Positions 24,601 to 34,582 of a stretch of 64,000 nucleotides of DNA are shown here, in pieces. This DNA comes from Polynucleobacter sp. 71A-WALBACH (lineage in GTDB: Bacteria > Pseudomonadota > Gammaproteobacteria > Burkholderiales > Burkholderiaceae): NCBI RefSeq assembly GCF_018882365.1, contig NZ_JACVOP010000001.1:848449-912448 (forward strand), given 5' to 3'. The position numbers and the translations under genes are program-made. The notes beneath the pieces are model-generated. The model was not told the origin of the DNA, made no database searches, and saw only the letters and a program-made list of their open reading frames with translations. Each line of letters starts with the position of its first letter. The stretch's first letter is position 1.

Positions 24601-24948
24601 TTAATTCACTCCATGTAGTTCTACGTCAAATACCAATGTTGCATTTGGGGGAATTACGCCACCAGCACCACGTGCGCCATAGCCCATTTCAGAGGGGATG
24701 ATGAGAGTACGCTTGCCACCAATCTTCATGCCTTGTACGCCCTGATCCCAGCCCTTAATGACATGACCAGCACCCAAAGGAAAGCTGAACAGTTGACCGC
24801 GGTCTAGCGAGCTATCAAACTTTTGCCCTTTATGATCGGGCGCCTTCTCGTCAAACAACCACCCGGTGTAATGCACGTCTACATGATTACCGGCAGTAGC
24901 TTCCTTGCCATCACCAACAACGGTATCTATTTTTTGGAGTTCGCTCAC
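24601..24948 (-). CDS. FKBP-type peptidyl-prolyl cis-trans isomerase
   Basis: A compact 115-aa FKBP: GDGKEATAGNHVDVHYTGW, DSSLDRGQLFSFPLGAGHVI, GWDQGVQGMKIGGKRTLIIP and GYGARGAGGVIPPNATL hold the conserved prolyl isomerase pocket. I place the start at a GTG (24948) with Shine-Dalgarno AGAGGAAG; starting upstream at 25083 would add 45 residues with no family match. There is no signal peptide, so a cytoplasmic foldase is expected. Confidence 0.88.
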   Translation of the reverse strand: MSELQKIDTVVGDGKEATAGNHVDVHYTGWLFDEKAPDHKGQKFDSSLDRGQLFSFPLGAGHVIKGWDQGVQGMKIGGKRTLIIPSEMGYGARGAGGVIPPNATLVFDVELHGVN

Positions 24949-25023
24949 GTTTATCTTCCTCTTTGGCTGAAATTGAGGGGCTAGTATATTCTGAGCGTAA
25001 TCTTTTTGTTCGAGCAAACCAAC

Positions 25024-26040
25024 ATGACAAACTTCTGGCCCCATTCTGCGTATAAAACCCTTTCGGTGGGGTCTGATAAGCAATTGCTCGTGACAGATGA
25101 TTTTCTGCGTGCTTACTTGTCGCGTCCAGAATTAAACCTCGTCCCTGAATCCTGTGATGTAGAGCGTGCCTTACATCAGCGTTTAAACGAGAATCCTCGG
25201 GCAGTCATTGCCGATCAAGAAATTACCGCAATGGCAGATCCCGATATTCAGGTGAACTATCAAGTTTGGCTTAGGTATCGAGCTAAGTTATTGGCAGCCA
25301 GCTCTTTGGAAAATTTTTATATGAGCTTATTTAAAGGTGATGGCGTAGATGTGCCACCTTTATTTATCTCTCAGTTGGCTCAAATCTTCATCCGGCACAT
25401 CTTGGGCGAAGATTGCCACCCCTTAGATGCGCGCATGGGTGAGCTCTTCTTTCGGGTTCAGAAGATCACCGTGCTAGAGGACAGTGTTGTGATGGGCGCG
25501 GACGATGAGGTGGTTACTCGCAATGCGCAGGCAGGGGAGACCGGCAACATCATGGATCTGCTCAAGGGGAAGTCGATGTCCATGCGATCAATCGATTTGG
25601 ATGTGTTGCATGAGGAAAATGCCGATCTCTATTGGGATAAGAGCGAGGATCATGACTTTGCAGTGCAACTGAACTTTGGTCAGCCCCCCATCAATCATTT
25701 TTGTCGCGTCCTTGAAAAATGGGTGCAGCACTTTTTAGGTGCTCAGGTACGCATTACCCCAATGCAGCAAATCACTGACCCTAAATGGTCTTGGCATGTT
25801 GGTCTAGATGCTGCTGCGACCGATATTTTGAATAAGCTGTACAACAAAGAACCAGTGGACACTGACGAACTTGAGAAAGTGATTTGTTTATTCCGTCTGG
25901 ACTTTATTGATGAGGCTGCCCTTACTCAATCTCAGGCCGGTAAGCCGGTGTACCTAGGCATTGCTATGAATGATGAAAAGCAATTAAAGCTTAAGCCACA
26001 AAACCTACTCTTTAATCTACCCTTGGCTAAAGTTTCCTAA
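25024..26040 (+). CDS. Conserved hypothetical protein (DUF6352-like)
   Basis: A 338-aa soluble protein from the ATG at 25024, beginning MTNFWPHSAYKTL. I believe it belongs to DUF6352, a betaproteobacterial family of unknown function. Its most conserved-looking parts are NYQVWLRYRAKLLAASSLE, HILGEDCHPLDARMGELFF, and DPKWSWHVGLDAAATDILN. No catalytic motif, signal peptide or membrane helix is evident. It overlaps the convergent MFS gene by four bases. Confidence 0.7.
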   Translation: MTNFWPHSAYKTLSVGSDKQLLVTDDFLRAYLSRPELNLVPESCDVERALHQRLNENPRAVIADQEITAMADPDIQVNYQVWLRYRAKLLAASSLENFYMSLFKGDGVDVPPLFISQLAQIFIRHILGEDCHPLDARMGELFFRVQKITVLEDSVVMGADDEVVTRNAQAGETGNIMDLLKGKSMSMRSIDLDVLHEENADLYWDKSEDHDFAVQLNFGQPPINHFCRVLEKWVQHFLGAQVRITPMQQITDPKWSWHVGLDAAATDILNKLYNKEPVDTDELEKVICLFRLDFIDEAALTQSQAGKPVYLGIAMNDEKQLKLKPQNLLFNLPLAKVS

Positions 26041-27239
26041 GCGGTAGAGGAGGCGCTACTCTTCTTGCGATTAGCGCTAAGCCAAATCAAAGCACCTGCT
26101 GTGACTGCTACGGGAAGCAGCGATCCCAGATTCAGAATATTCCAGCCCTGTGAGGTAATGAGGGCGCCAGAGCCGAAGGAGGTAAAGGCCATGGTTCCAA
26201 AGACGAAGAAGTTAATGGCAGCCTGAGCCTTATCGCGCTCTTCGGGTCGGTAGGCTGTCATCGCTAGGGAGGTCGAGCCGGTAAATAAAAAGTTCCAGCC
26301 AACACCCAATAAAAATAGTGCAATTAAGAATTGATGAAAGTCGACACCAGTTAAGGCTATCGCAATGCAGAGAAGATTCAGGGCGACACCGACACCCATG
26401 ATCTTGAGTGTGCCAAAGCGCTGAATCAGTGAGCCAGTAAAAAATCCTGGCGCGAACATACCAATCACATGCCATTCCAATACCAGCGCCGTGTCAGAAA
26501 AAGGTAGCCCGCAAATTTGCATGGCAAGCGGAGTAGCTGCCATCAGGAGATTCATGACACCATAGCCCAGAGAGGCGCCGATCACGGCAACCATAAAAAC
26601 AGGTTGCTGCAAGATGGTTTTGAGACCCCTGCCATCCGAAAGCGAGTGTTGGGTTTTGAATTCTTCTGGAAAATGGATGAACTGCATCACGATGACGCCG
26701 ATAAAGCCGGCTATCGAGAGGGTCAGGTAAGCCCCCAAGAATGCCGTATCAAAGAAATCCTTGGTCCACGAAGCCAGGTTGGGTCCAATGACGGCCCCAA
26801 GGATTCCACCAGCTAATACCCAAGAAACCGCCTTATCTCTTTGGCTGGCAACTGTCAGCTCAGCCGCCGCAAATCGGTAGAGTTGTCCATTAGCGCTGTA
26901 GTAGCCCGCGATAAAGGTGCCGAGTACCAGAAGCCAGAAGTTTTTGGAGATAGCGGCATACGCGCACAGAAGCGCTGAAAACACGGCCACCAAGAGACCC
27001 AGCTGAAAAGAAATCTTCCTACCAAAGTAATTTTGGGTTTTAGCCACAATCGAGGTTGAGAAGGCGCCCCCTACAACATAGCCCATTACGGGCAAGGTAG
27101 CCATCCAGGCTACTGGACTTAGACTGAGCCCAACTAGGCCATTAATGGCTATGAAGGTCACATTATTGGTTAAAAACAAGCCCTGGCAGAGAATCAACAG
27201 TACGAGGTTTTTGTTCAGTAAGGGGTGCTTGTTGCTCAT
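26037..27239 (-). CDS. MFS transporter
   Basis: A 400-aa, twelve-helix major facilitator protein. The loop between helices 2 and 3 reads KTQNYFGRKISFQLG, the family's conserved loop, and helix 4-5 contains GTFIAGYYSANGQLYRF. The charge pattern and length fit a small-molecule or drug exporter, but no substrate can be assigned. It stands divergent from the isocitrate dehydrogenase gene. Confidence 0.82.
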   Translation of the reverse strand: MSNKHPLLNKNLVLLILCQGLFLTNNVTFIAINGLVGLSLSPVAWMATLPVMGYVVGGAFSTSIVAKTQNYFGRKISFQLGLLVAVFSALLCAYAAISKNFWLLVLGTFIAGYYSANGQLYRFAAAELTVASQRDKAVSWVLAGGILGAVIGPNLASWTKDFFDTAFLGAYLTLSIAGFIGVIVMQFIHFPEEFKTQHSLSDGRGLKTILQQPVFMVAVIGASLGYGVMNLLMAATPLAMQICGLPFSDTALVLEWHVIGMFAPGFFTGSLIQRFGTLKIMGVGVALNLLCIAIALTGVDFHQFLIALFLLGVGWNFLFTGSTSLAMTAYRPEERDKAQAAINFFVFGTMAFTSFGSGALITSQGWNILNLGSLLPVAVTAGALIWLSANRKKSSASSTA

Positions 27240-27439
27240 GTATTGCAGTTTACGTTGTAAGTAGATGGAAGATTGGCTTGGTGGATTCCCTTAGATTGAC
27301 TGACTTCAGCCAATTTGGTGCCTAAAACCCCTTAAATTACTAGGGTCGATGATTTAAAATAGTCGTCTCGGTCCAGTGCGTGAAATTACACCCAAGTCAG
27401 CCAAAAGCGTCTGAAGTGTTGCGTGCGGAATGCGGGAGT

Positions 27440-27460
27440 GGTTCGGTATAAGGCCGAGCC
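27440..27460 (+). promoter_or_regulatory. Hairpin in the leader of the isocitrate dehydrogenase gene
   Basis: GGTTCGG and CCGAGCC pair (one G-U) around TATAAGG, 30 nt before the start codon. It is not followed by a T-run, so it is more likely an mRNA leader structure than a terminator. Confidence 0.35.
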
Positions 27461-27490
27461 CTAATATTTATCCATATCGAGGAAACATCA

Positions 27491-29728
27491 ATGGCTTCAG
27501 AGAAATCAAAGATCATTTACACGCTGACAGACGAAGCACCCTTGTTGGCGACCTGTGCATTTTTGCCAATCATCCGTACTTTTACAGCGCCAGCTGGAGT
27601 GCAGGTTGTAGAGAGCGACATTTCTGTTGCGGCACGTATCTTGTCGGAGTTCTCTGATTGCTTAACTGCTGAGCAGAAAGTGCCTGATAATTTGGCTGAG
27701 TTAGGTCGCATGACTTTATTGCCTGATACCAACATCATCAAGTTGCCTAATATCAGCGCTTCAGTACCTCAGTTGCTTGCTGCGATTAAAGAATTGCAGT
27801 CTAAGGGTTACAAGATCCCTGATTTTCCAGAAGATCCTAAGGACGATGCTGAAAAATCGATTCGTACTCGTTATTCCAAATGTTTGGGTAGCGCCGTAAA
27901 CCCCGTTTTACGCGAAGGTAACTCTGATCGCCGTGCGCCAAATGCAGTAAAGCGTTATGCCCGCAAGAATCCGCATTCTATGGGTGAGTGGAGCCAAGCT
28001 TCCCGTACCCACGTATCTCATATGCACGGTGGTGACTTCTACGCAGGTGAGAAGTCCATGACCATGACCAAGGCATGTGATGTGAAGATGGATTTGGTAA
28101 CGAAGAGCGGTAAGACTATTGTGCTTAAGCCAAAAGTCTCTTTACTTGCTGGTGAGATTATTGACAGCATGTACATGAGCAAAAAAGCGCTGTGTGAGTT
28201 CTACGAAAAAGAAATTGAAGATGCTTATAAGACAGGCATGATGTTGTCATTGCACGTCAAGGCAACCATGATGAAGGTGTCACACCCAATCGTGTTCGGT
28301 CACGCTGTAAAGATTTTCTACAAAGATGCATTTGAGAAGCATGCTAAATTGTTTGATGAGTTGGGTGTGAATCCAAACAACGGTATGAGCAGCTTGTATG
28401 ACAAGATCAAAACTTTGCCAGAATCCAAGCGCGAAGAAATCATTCAAGATTTGCACGCTTGTCACGAGCACCGTCCAGCATTGGCGATGGTGGACTCCGC
28501 CAAAGGCATTACCAACCTGCATTCACCAAGCGATGTAATCGTGGATGCCTCTATGCCAGCGATGATTCGGGTTGGCGGCAAGATGTGGGGTGCGGATGGT
28601 CGTTTGCATGACACTAAGGCAGTCATTCCAGAAAGTACCTTTGCCCGTATTTACCAAGAGATGATTAACTTCTGCAAAACTCACGGCAACTTTGATCCAA
28701 AAACCATGGGTACAGTGCCCAATGTGGGCTTGATGGCTCAGCAGGCTGAAGAGTACGGTTCACATGACAAGACTTTTGAGATTCCAGAGGCTGGCGTAGC
28801 CCGCATCGTTGCGGATGACGGCACAGTACTGCTGGAGCAGAATGTTGAAGAGGGCGATATCTGGCGTATGTGTCAGGTTAAAGATGCGCCGATTCGTGAC
28901 TGGGTTAAGTTGGCGGTAAACCGTGCGCGTTTATCTAATACCCCAGCAGTATTTTGGTTGGATGAGTACCGTCCACACGAAGCTGAGTTGATCAAGAAGG
29001 TGCAAACCTATTTGAAAGATTACGACTTAACAGGTGTAGATATTCAGATCATGTCTCAGACTCGTGCGATGCGATTCACGCTAGAGCGCGTGATTCGTGG
29101 AAAAGATACGATTTCTGTGACAGGTAATATTTTGCGTGACTACCTCACTGACTTGTTCCCGATTATGGAGCTCGGTACTAGTGCCAAGATGTTGTCTATC
29201 GTGCCTTTGATGGCGGGTGGCGGCCTCTTTGAAACTGGCGCAGGCGGCTCCGCTCCCAAGCACGTTCAACAATTAGTTGAGGAGAATCATTTACGTTGGG
29301 ATTCCCTTGGTGAGTTCTTGGCCTTGGCTGTTTCTCTGGAAGATATCGGCGATAAAACCGGCAATCAAAAAGTGAAGATTTTGGCCCGCACTCTAGATGA
29401 GGCAACTGGTACATTGTTGGATAACAATAAGTCACCATCACCACGTACTGGTGAGTTGGATAACCGCGGTAGCCAGTTCTATTTAGCAATGTACTGGGCT
29501 CAAGCTTTAGCTGCGCAAACCGAAGACAAAGAATTGCAAGCTCACTTTGCTCCGATTGCCAAAGCTTTGACGGACAACGAGCAAAAAATTGTTGCCGAGT
29601 TCAAAGCGGTACAAGGTAAGCCAGTAGACATTGGCGGCTACTTTATGCCTGATCAAGCAAAGTTCAAAGCGGTGATGTGTCCAAGCGCCACGCTCAATGA
29701 CATCTTGAAAACAGCTTCAGCAGCTTAA
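27491..29728 (+). CDS. icd: NADP-dependent isocitrate dehydrogenase, monomeric type
   Basis: A 745-aa enzyme of the monomeric IDH family, unrelated in length to the 420-aa dimeric form. Recognisable stretches are [20 protein letters not shown], the [18 protein letters not shown] substrate-binding segment, and [20 protein letters not shown]. It converts isocitrate to 2-oxoglutarate with NADPH production in the TCA cycle. The ATG has a clear GAGGAAA site. A strong terminator follows. Use of the monomeric enzyme is common in Burkholderiales. Confidence 0.95.
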   Translation: MASEKSKIIYTLTDEAPLLATCAFLPIIRTFTAPAGVQVVESDISVAARILSEFSDCLTAEQKVPDNLAELGRMTLLPDTNIIKLPNISASVPQLLAAIKELQSKGYKIPDFPEDPKDDAEKSIRTRYSKCLGSAVNPVLREGNSDRRAPNAVKRYARKNPHSMGEWSQASRTHVSHMHGGDFYAGEKSMTMTKACDVKMDLVTKSGKTIVLKPKVSLLAGEIIDSMYMSKKALCEFYEKEIEDAYKTGMMLSLHVKATMMKVSHPIVFGHAVKIFYKDAFEKHAKLFDELGVNPNNGMSSLYDKIKTLPESKREEIIQDLHACHEHRPALAMVDSAKGITNLHSPSDVIVDASMPAMIRVGGKMWGADGRLHDTKAVIPESTFARIYQEMINFCKTHGNFDPKTMGTVPNVGLMAQQAEEYGSHDKTFEIPEAGVARIVADDGTVLLEQNVEEGDIWRMCQVKDAPIRDWVKLAVNRARLSNTPAVFWLDEYRPHEAELIKKVQTYLKDYDLTGVDIQIMSQTRAMRFTLERVIRGKDTISVTGNILRDYLTDLFPIMELGTSAKMLSIVPLMAGGGLFETGAGGSAPKHVQQLVEENHLRWDSLGEFLALAVSLEDIGDKTGNQKVKILARTLDEATGTLLDNNKSPSPRTGELDNRGSQFYLAMYWAQALAAQTEDKELQAHFAPIAKALTDNEQKIVAEFKAVQGKPVDIGGYFMPDQAKFKAVMCPSATLNDILKTASAA

Positions 29729-29744
29729 GTTCAGCTGGTCTCAC

Positions 29745-29776
29745 AAAAAAGGCAAACCAGACGGTTTGCCTTTTTT
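29745..29776 (+). terminator. Intrinsic terminator after icd
   Basis: GGCAAACC and GGTTTGCC pair around AGAC, with A6 before and T6 after. Confidence 0.92.
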
Positions 29777-29819
29777 CTTAAGCGCTCCTGTATTGGCAAA
29801 GTTTTAAGTAACTTTCAAA

Positions 29820-30476
29820 CTAGAGTGCCTGAGTATTCATGTATTGATCTTCTCGATAAGTGCTGACCCATTGTGGTCTGTACACGAGCAGGATAGCTAG
29901 CAGCATTCCAGAGAGTGACCCTTCCATAAAGGATAGGATAAGCAAGCCTAAAAACCAGCCCAAAGGATCGGTTGTTCCAAAAGAGGTCATTTGAAATATC
30001 TGCTGTATGCAGAAGATTAATAGCCCCGTTAGAAAGGTGCTGATGAAAGCAGCTAAATAGCCGTTACCCAAAATAAGAATAAATAAATGTTTTGGTAGGA
30101 GTCTTTGAACAGCCTTGATGACGCCAAAAGCAATGAGTGCAGGAACAATGCTTACTAAAACGTAATGTCTTGAAGCTTCCACTAAATCGCCGCTGATGCC
30201 AAATACCCCAATTAAGGCGACTATGAACAGCAGGGTAATGGCGCTCCAGAATCCGAATAAGGCAACCAAGAGTGAGGCTCCAAAAAAGTGAAAGGAGAGA
30301 TCGATTAAGTTATCGATATTGCTACTGGGAAGATGGGCGCGAATATTCCAGGCGAGGGCCAGCAGCAAGATGCAGGAGATGAAGATGTTTCTGAGGCGTG
30401 GTTGTAGTAAGACGCCATGACGGCTTTTAAAAATACCTAACAAGAAAATGGCGGTAGCAGACAAAATCCAAGCCAT
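29820..30476 (-). CDS. Polytopic membrane protein resembling CbiM/energy-coupling-factor permeases (COG3235-like)
   Basis: From the ATG at 30476 the product is about 218 aa with six to seven helices. RLLPKHLFILILGNGYLAAF and LILSFMEGSLSGMLLAILL recall the CbiM-like membrane proteins annotated as energy-coupling-factor permeases, but this assignment is tentative. I chose 30476 because GAGG lies at the right distance before it; the longer frame from 30623 would add 49 hydrophilic residues. No ECF ATPase or T-component lies nearby. It diverges from msrP. Confidence 0.55.
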   Translation of the reverse strand: MAWILSATAIFLLGIFKSRHGVLLQPRLRNIFISCILLLALAWNIRAHLPSSNIDNLIDLSFHFFGASLLVALFGFWSAITLLFIVALIGVFGISGDLVEASRHYVLVSIVPALIAFGVIKAVQRLLPKHLFILILGNGYLAAFISTFLTGLLIFCIQQIFQMTSFGTTDPLGWFLGLLILSFMEGSLSGMLLAILLVYRPQWVSTYREDQYMNTQAL

Positions 30477-30642
30477 ATCAGCCTCATATAGGGGATAAAG
30501 ACTTGATTTAACTGGTTTCTTTGCCACTGTGCTATTGGATTTAACCCTATTGCCTAGATAGAGGTTCAGCAATAAATCCCTAGGCGTAGGAGAATGAACA
30601 TTATTCATCATGCAGCCTGGCATCCATCAAAGAGATATTGAT

Positions 30643-31605
30643 ATGTATACAAATGACTCAAAGCAGCTTTCTCAGGAAATCACCCCCAAGGCAGTTTTTG
30701 AGGGGCGCCGTGACTTAATTAAAAGTGCTGCTGCCGGAGCATTTGGTCTGGCACTCGCGCCTTGGTTCTCACGCGAGGCGCTGGCAAATAATTCTCAAAA
30801 GTTACTCGCGACACCAAATCCAAACTTTATCCTCAAAGAGGAATCGACTAGTTACAAATACGTGACTGGCTATAACAACTTCTATGAGTTTGGTACGGAT
30901 AAATCAGATCCCGCTGCTTATGCGGAGAGTTTGCAAACGCGGCCATGGACCGTCACTATTGAGGGCTTGGTTAAAAAGCCCATGACCTTGGATATAGACG
31001 CATTACTCAAGCTCGCTCCGATGGAGGAGCGCATCTATCGCATGCGCTGTGTTGAGGGATGGTCAATGGTCATTCCGTGGGATGGTTATTCCTTATCTAA
31101 GTTACTTAATCAGGTTCAGCCTTTAGGCTCCGCCAAATATGTTGAATTTATTTCCCTGGCGGATCGTAAGCAAATGCCCGGCCTTAAGAGTCAGGTTATT
31201 GATTGGCCTTATCGCGAAGGCCTGCGCTTGGATGAGGCAATGAACCCCTTAACTTTACTGACCTTCGGCCTTTATGGAGAGACGCTACCAAAGCAAAATG
31301 GAGCGCCCGTTCGGATTGTGGTGCCCTGGAAGTATGGTTTTAAGAGCGCTAAATCCATTGTCAAAATTCGTTTGACAGAAGAAATGCCTAAGACTAGCTG
31401 GAGCCAGTTCGATGCAAGGGAATATGGGTTTTACTCCAATGTGAATCCTTTGGTAGATCACCCACGCTGGAGTCAGGCTACCGAGCGTCGCATTGGGGAT
31501 CCTAAAGGCGTCTTTGCTCCCAAAATGAAAACCCAAATGTTTAATGGCTATGGCGATCAAGTGGCGAGCATGTATTCTGGGATGGATCTGAAGAAATTTT
31601 ATTGA
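30643..31605 (+). CDS. msrP: Methionine sulfoxide reductase catalytic subunit MsrP (YedY)
   Basis: A 320-aa molybdopterin oxidoreductase with a twin-arginine signal ([20 protein letters not shown]). The cofactor-binding Cys is in [20 protein letters not shown], and [20 protein letters not shown] completes the sulfite-oxidase fold. MsrP repairs oxidised methionines in periplasmic proteins, taking electrons from MsrQ, encoded next. The start at 30643 has a modest GAGA site; an upstream frame from 30610 is less likely. Confidence 0.93.
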   Translation: MYTNDSKQLSQEITPKAVFEGRRDLIKSAAAGAFGLALAPWFSREALANNSQKLLATPNPNFILKEESTSYKYVTGYNNFYEFGTDKSDPAAYAESLQTRPWTVTIEGLVKKPMTLDIDALLKLAPMEERIYRMRCVEGWSMVIPWDGYSLSKLLNQVQPLGSAKYVEFISLADRKQMPGLKSQVIDWPYREGLRLDEAMNPLTLLTFGLYGETLPKQNGAPVRIVVPWKYGFKSAKSIVKIRLTEEMPKTSWSQFDAREYGFYSNVNPLVDHPRWSQATERRIGDPKGVFAPKMKTQMFNGYGDQVASMYSGMDLKKFY

Positions 31606-31628
31606 TGCTAAGTGATAAGTAAAGTTTG

Positions 31629-32216
31629 ATGAAGTTATTGATTTTTCTGCTAGCGCTCTTGCCTTTGGATCGCTTGATTTTCTTAGGTTTTACTGATGGC
31701 CTGGGTGCCAATCCCATTGAATTTATTACGCGTTCAACGGGGACATGGGCGCTAGTCTTCTTATGTTTGACGCTAGCGATGACGCCATTACGTTTGCTGA
31801 CAAGTTCAACGTCGTGGATTCGGTATCGCAGAATGTTGGGTTTATTTAGCTTCTTCTATGCATCTTTACATTTTGCAATCTGGCTTTGGCTAGATCAGGA
31901 TTTTGATTTAGCTGAAATGCTGAAGGATGTGCTGAAGCGGCCATTTATTACGATGGGCTTTATCAGTTTTGTTTTGCTGATTCCTTTGGCCTTAAGTTCT
32001 ACCCATTGGGCGCAAAGAAAACTGGGTCGTCGTTGGGCGCAATTGCATCGGCTGATCTATCTCATTGCCTGTACTGTCATCCTGCATTATTGGTGGCATA
32101 AGGCGGGAAAGAACGATCTGGATACCGTGACAATCTACGCAGTCGTTTTGCTATTGCTGTTATGTTGTAGGATTCCTTATATCCGCAAGCTTTTGGGCAA
32201 GCGATCTACCATTTAA
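31629..32216 (+). CDS. msrQ: Heme-binding membrane subunit MsrQ (YedZ)
   Basis: A 195-aa ferric-reductase-like membrane protein of about six helices. Heme-ligand histidines are seen in FFYASLHFAIWLW, QLHRLIYLIACTVILHYWW and nearby, and the FITRSTGTWALVFLCLTLAM segment is characteristic. It passes quinol or flavin-derived electrons to MsrP. It starts 23 nt after msrP, forming the usual msrPQ operon. Confidence 0.92.
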   Translation: MKLLIFLLALLPLDRLIFLGFTDGLGANPIEFITRSTGTWALVFLCLTLAMTPLRLLTSSTSWIRYRRMLGLFSFFYASLHFAIWLWLDQDFDLAEMLKDVLKRPFITMGFISFVLLIPLALSSTHWAQRKLGRRWAQLHRLIYLIACTVILHYWWHKAGKNDLDTVTIYAVVLLLLLCCRIPYIRKLLGKRSTI

Positions 32217-32229
32217 TACCACCCCTCCT

Positions 32230-32805
32230 ATGACTCTGTTTTCATATCCTCGCGCTTCATTGATTTCTATCTCGGGCTTCATACTGATTGCTGTTGGTTC
32301 TTCGCAAGCCATGGCCCAACAAGGCGACCAGAGTGTGAAGACTATTGCGGCTTTGGACGTCCCTCGCTATCTGGGTACCTGGTATGAGATTGCGAAATTC
32401 CCAAACTGGTTTCAGAAGAAATGTGTTTCTAATACCAAGGCCGTTTATACCGCTAAGTCTGATGGAAATCTTCGGGTGCTAAATAGCTGTAAAACTGCTG
32501 GTGGAGAGACTTCAGAAGCAGAGGGCTTAGCTCGCCAAATCGGTGCAAAGGATTCGCCAAAATTAGAAGTGCGCTTTGCCCCAGAGTGGCTTTCCTTTCT
32601 CCCGTTAGTATGGGGTGATTACTGGGTGATTGATTTAGATCCGCAATATCAGGTAGCGGCCGTGAGTGATCCAAGAAGGGAATATCTCTGGGTCTTATCC
32701 AGAACGCCCCAGCTTGATCCTCAAGTCTATGCTGATTTACTGCAGCGCTTGAAGCAGCAGCAATTTGATATTCAAAAGCTTGAACTCACTTCTCAGAAAA
32801 ATTAA
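32230..32805 (+). CDS. Lipocalin family protein (Blc-like)
   Basis: A 191-aa exported protein with a signal peptide ending in SSQAMAQQ. It carries the bacterial lipocalin signature DVPRYLGTWYEIAKFPNWFQ, with GTWYE the conserved GxW motif, then WGDYWVIDLDPQYQVAAV and YLWVLSRTP. Family members bind lipids in the envelope. Unlike E. coli Blc no lipobox Cys is evident at the cleavage site, so it may be soluble in the periplasm. It follows msrQ by 13 nt. Confidence 0.85.
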   Translation: MTLFSYPRASLISISGFILIAVGSSQAMAQQGDQSVKTIAALDVPRYLGTWYEIAKFPNWFQKKCVSNTKAVYTAKSDGNLRVLNSCKTAGGETSEAEGLARQIGAKDSPKLEVRFAPEWLSFLPLVWGDYWVIDLDPQYQVAAVSDPRREYLWVLSRTPQLDPQVYADLLQRLKQQQFDIQKLELTSQKN

Positions 32806-32806
32806 C

Positions 32807-33745
32807 GTGCCTGAAAAGCGTATTGGCAATTACTTGCTCCCACCCGGAATCGATATCTTCGAGCGTGGGTGGTTATCGGCGAATAATATTTTGCTTTACT
32901 GTGATGCGGATGTTTCGCTTGTCGACACTGGCTACTGCGCTCATCAGCAGATGACTGTGAACTTGGTTACGAATGCGCTTGAGCAGCATCAATTAACAGG
33001 TCTTAATAAAGTGGTGAATACCCATCTGCATTCGGATCATTGTGGTGGCAATGCTGCGCTATCCACAATATTTGATAGCGAGATATGGATACCAGAAGCC
33101 GAGGCAATTGCAGTGCAGGACTGGGATGAAAATTTACTCAGTTTCCAGCAGCTGGGACAAGAGTGTCCGCGCTTTATGCATCAAGCCCTCTTGGTGCCCG
33201 GTGAAGAAATTGTCTTGGGCCCTTATCGCTGGCAAATTCTAGCGGCCCCTGGCCACGACAACCATTCCATCATGTTGTATCAAGAGCAACATCAAATCTT
33301 AATATCGGCTGATGCGCTATGGGAGGAAGGTTTTGGTGTCATCTTTCCCGAGCTCTGGGGTGAGGCTGGTTTTGAGGGGGTAGCGCAGACGCTGGAGCTG
33401 ATTGAGGGGCTCTCAGTAGCCTTAGTCATTCCGGGGCATGGCAAGCCTTTTACAGAGGTAAAGACGTCGATCGAGACTGCGAAATCCCGACTTGATTACC
33501 TTTCAAGTGATGCCGATCGTAATGCCCGTCATGGCGCTAAGGTACTTCTAAAGTACAAGTTGTTGGAATGGCAAAGTCAGGAGATGGCAAAGGTCAATCA
33601 GTGGATTTTAGGTACGCCAGCACTGGAAAGTATCCGGCAGCAAATGAATCTCAGCGATGAAGATTTTCAAGGCTGGTTAGTGCAGGCTCTAGTGAAGTCG
33701 AAAGCTGCTGTTATTGAACAGGGTATGCTGGTTAATCTGGATTAA
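32807..33745 (+). CDS. MBL-fold metallo-hydrolase
   Basis: A metallo-beta-lactamase-fold protein of about 312 aa. The HxHxDH motif is in VNTHLHSDHCGGN, followed by LAAPGHDNHSIML, ISADALWEEGFG and IPGHGKPF. The most likely start is a GTG at 32807, one base after the lipocalin stop; a TTG at 32765 is the alternative. It has the C-terminal helical domain of LACTB2-like hydrolases, but the substrate is unknown. It ends the msrPQ-lipocalin group. Confidence 0.8.
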   Translation: MPEKRIGNYLLPPGIDIFERGWLSANNILLYCDADVSLVDTGYCAHQQMTVNLVTNALEQHQLTGLNKVVNTHLHSDHCGGNAALSTIFDSEIWIPEAEAIAVQDWDENLLSFQQLGQECPRFMHQALLVPGEEIVLGPYRWQILAAPGHDNHSIMLYQEQHQILISADALWEEGFGVIFPELWGEAGFEGVAQTLELIEGLSVALVIPGHGKPFTEVKTSIETAKSRLDYLSSDADRNARHGAKVLLKYKLLEWQSQEMAKVNQWILGTPALESIRQQMNLSDEDFQGWLVQALVKSKAAVIEQGMLVNLD

Positions 33746-33805
33746 CAGTTCAACAAGCGTTTAATATTCATTACCAATATATTTAAATAAAAGAACAAAG
33801 AGCAT

Positions 33806-34582
33806 ATGGAACATACAGTTTTAGTAACCGGCGCTACAGCTGGCTTTGGAGAAGCAACCGCAAGACGTTTTCTGGCAAATGGCCATAAAGTCATTGCTTT
33901 AGGAAGAAGGATCGAGCGCTTGGAGGCTCTGAAAGCATCACTTCCTGCAGAGCAGCAGAAAAAGTTACTGAACTTAGCCGTTGATGTTTGCGATAGCACG
34001 AAGGTCGATAGTCTTGCGGCTGCCTTGCCTGCTGAGTTTGCCAAGGTGACAGTACTAGTCAATAACGCTGGATTGGCTTTAGGGTTAGAGCTAGCGCATC
34101 AAGCGTTGCTCTCGGACTGGGACCAGATGATTGATACTAATATTAAGGGTCTAGTTCATATGACGCGCGCTTTCTTGCCTGGAATGGTGGAGCGCAACTG
34201 TGGGCATGTCATCAACATTGGCTCGGTAGCGGGTTCCTATGCTTATCCTGGTAGTAATGTGTATGGCTCCACCAAAGCATTTGTAAATCAATTTAGCTTG
34301 AACTTGCGAGCTGATTTGGCAGCAACATCATTACGGGTAAGTTGTATAGAGCCTGGATTGAGCTCTGGTACTGAATACTCCAATGTACGCTTTAAGGGCG
34401 ATGACGAAAAAGTGGAGAAGGTATATGAGGGCGTCCAAGCACTGAGTCCGCATGATATTGCTGAGGCTATTTATTGGGCTGCAACTCTGCCTAGTCACGT
34501 CAACATTAATGTCATGGAGCTGATGCCAGTTCAGCAGTCATTTGGCGGAACCGTAATTAATCGAAACGCCTTGAAGAATTAA
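33806..34582 (+). CDS. SDR family oxidoreductase (YdfG-like 3-hydroxy acid dehydrogenase)
   Basis: A 258-aa short-chain dehydrogenase. The nucleotide motif is VTGATAGFGEATARRF, followed by VLVNNAGLALGLELA, the catalytic Ser in INIGSVAGSYAYPGSN and YxxxK in VYGSTKAFV. An Arg pair after strand 2 (ALGRRIERL) suggests NADP. The closest known pattern is YdfG, which oxidises serine and 3-hydroxy acids. It overlaps the convergent DUF2889 gene by four bases. Confidence 0.87.
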   Translation: MEHTVLVTGATAGFGEATARRFLANGHKVIALGRRIERLEALKASLPAEQQKKLLNLAVDVCDSTKVDSLAAALPAEFAKVTVLVNNAGLALGLELAHQALLSDWDQMIDTNIKGLVHMTRAFLPGMVERNCGHVINIGSVAGSYAYPGSNVYGSTKAFVNQFSLNLRADLAATSLRVSCIEPGLSSGTEYSNVRFKGDDEKVEKVYEGVQALSPHDIAEAIYWAATLPSHVNINVMELMPVQQSFGGTVINRNALKN

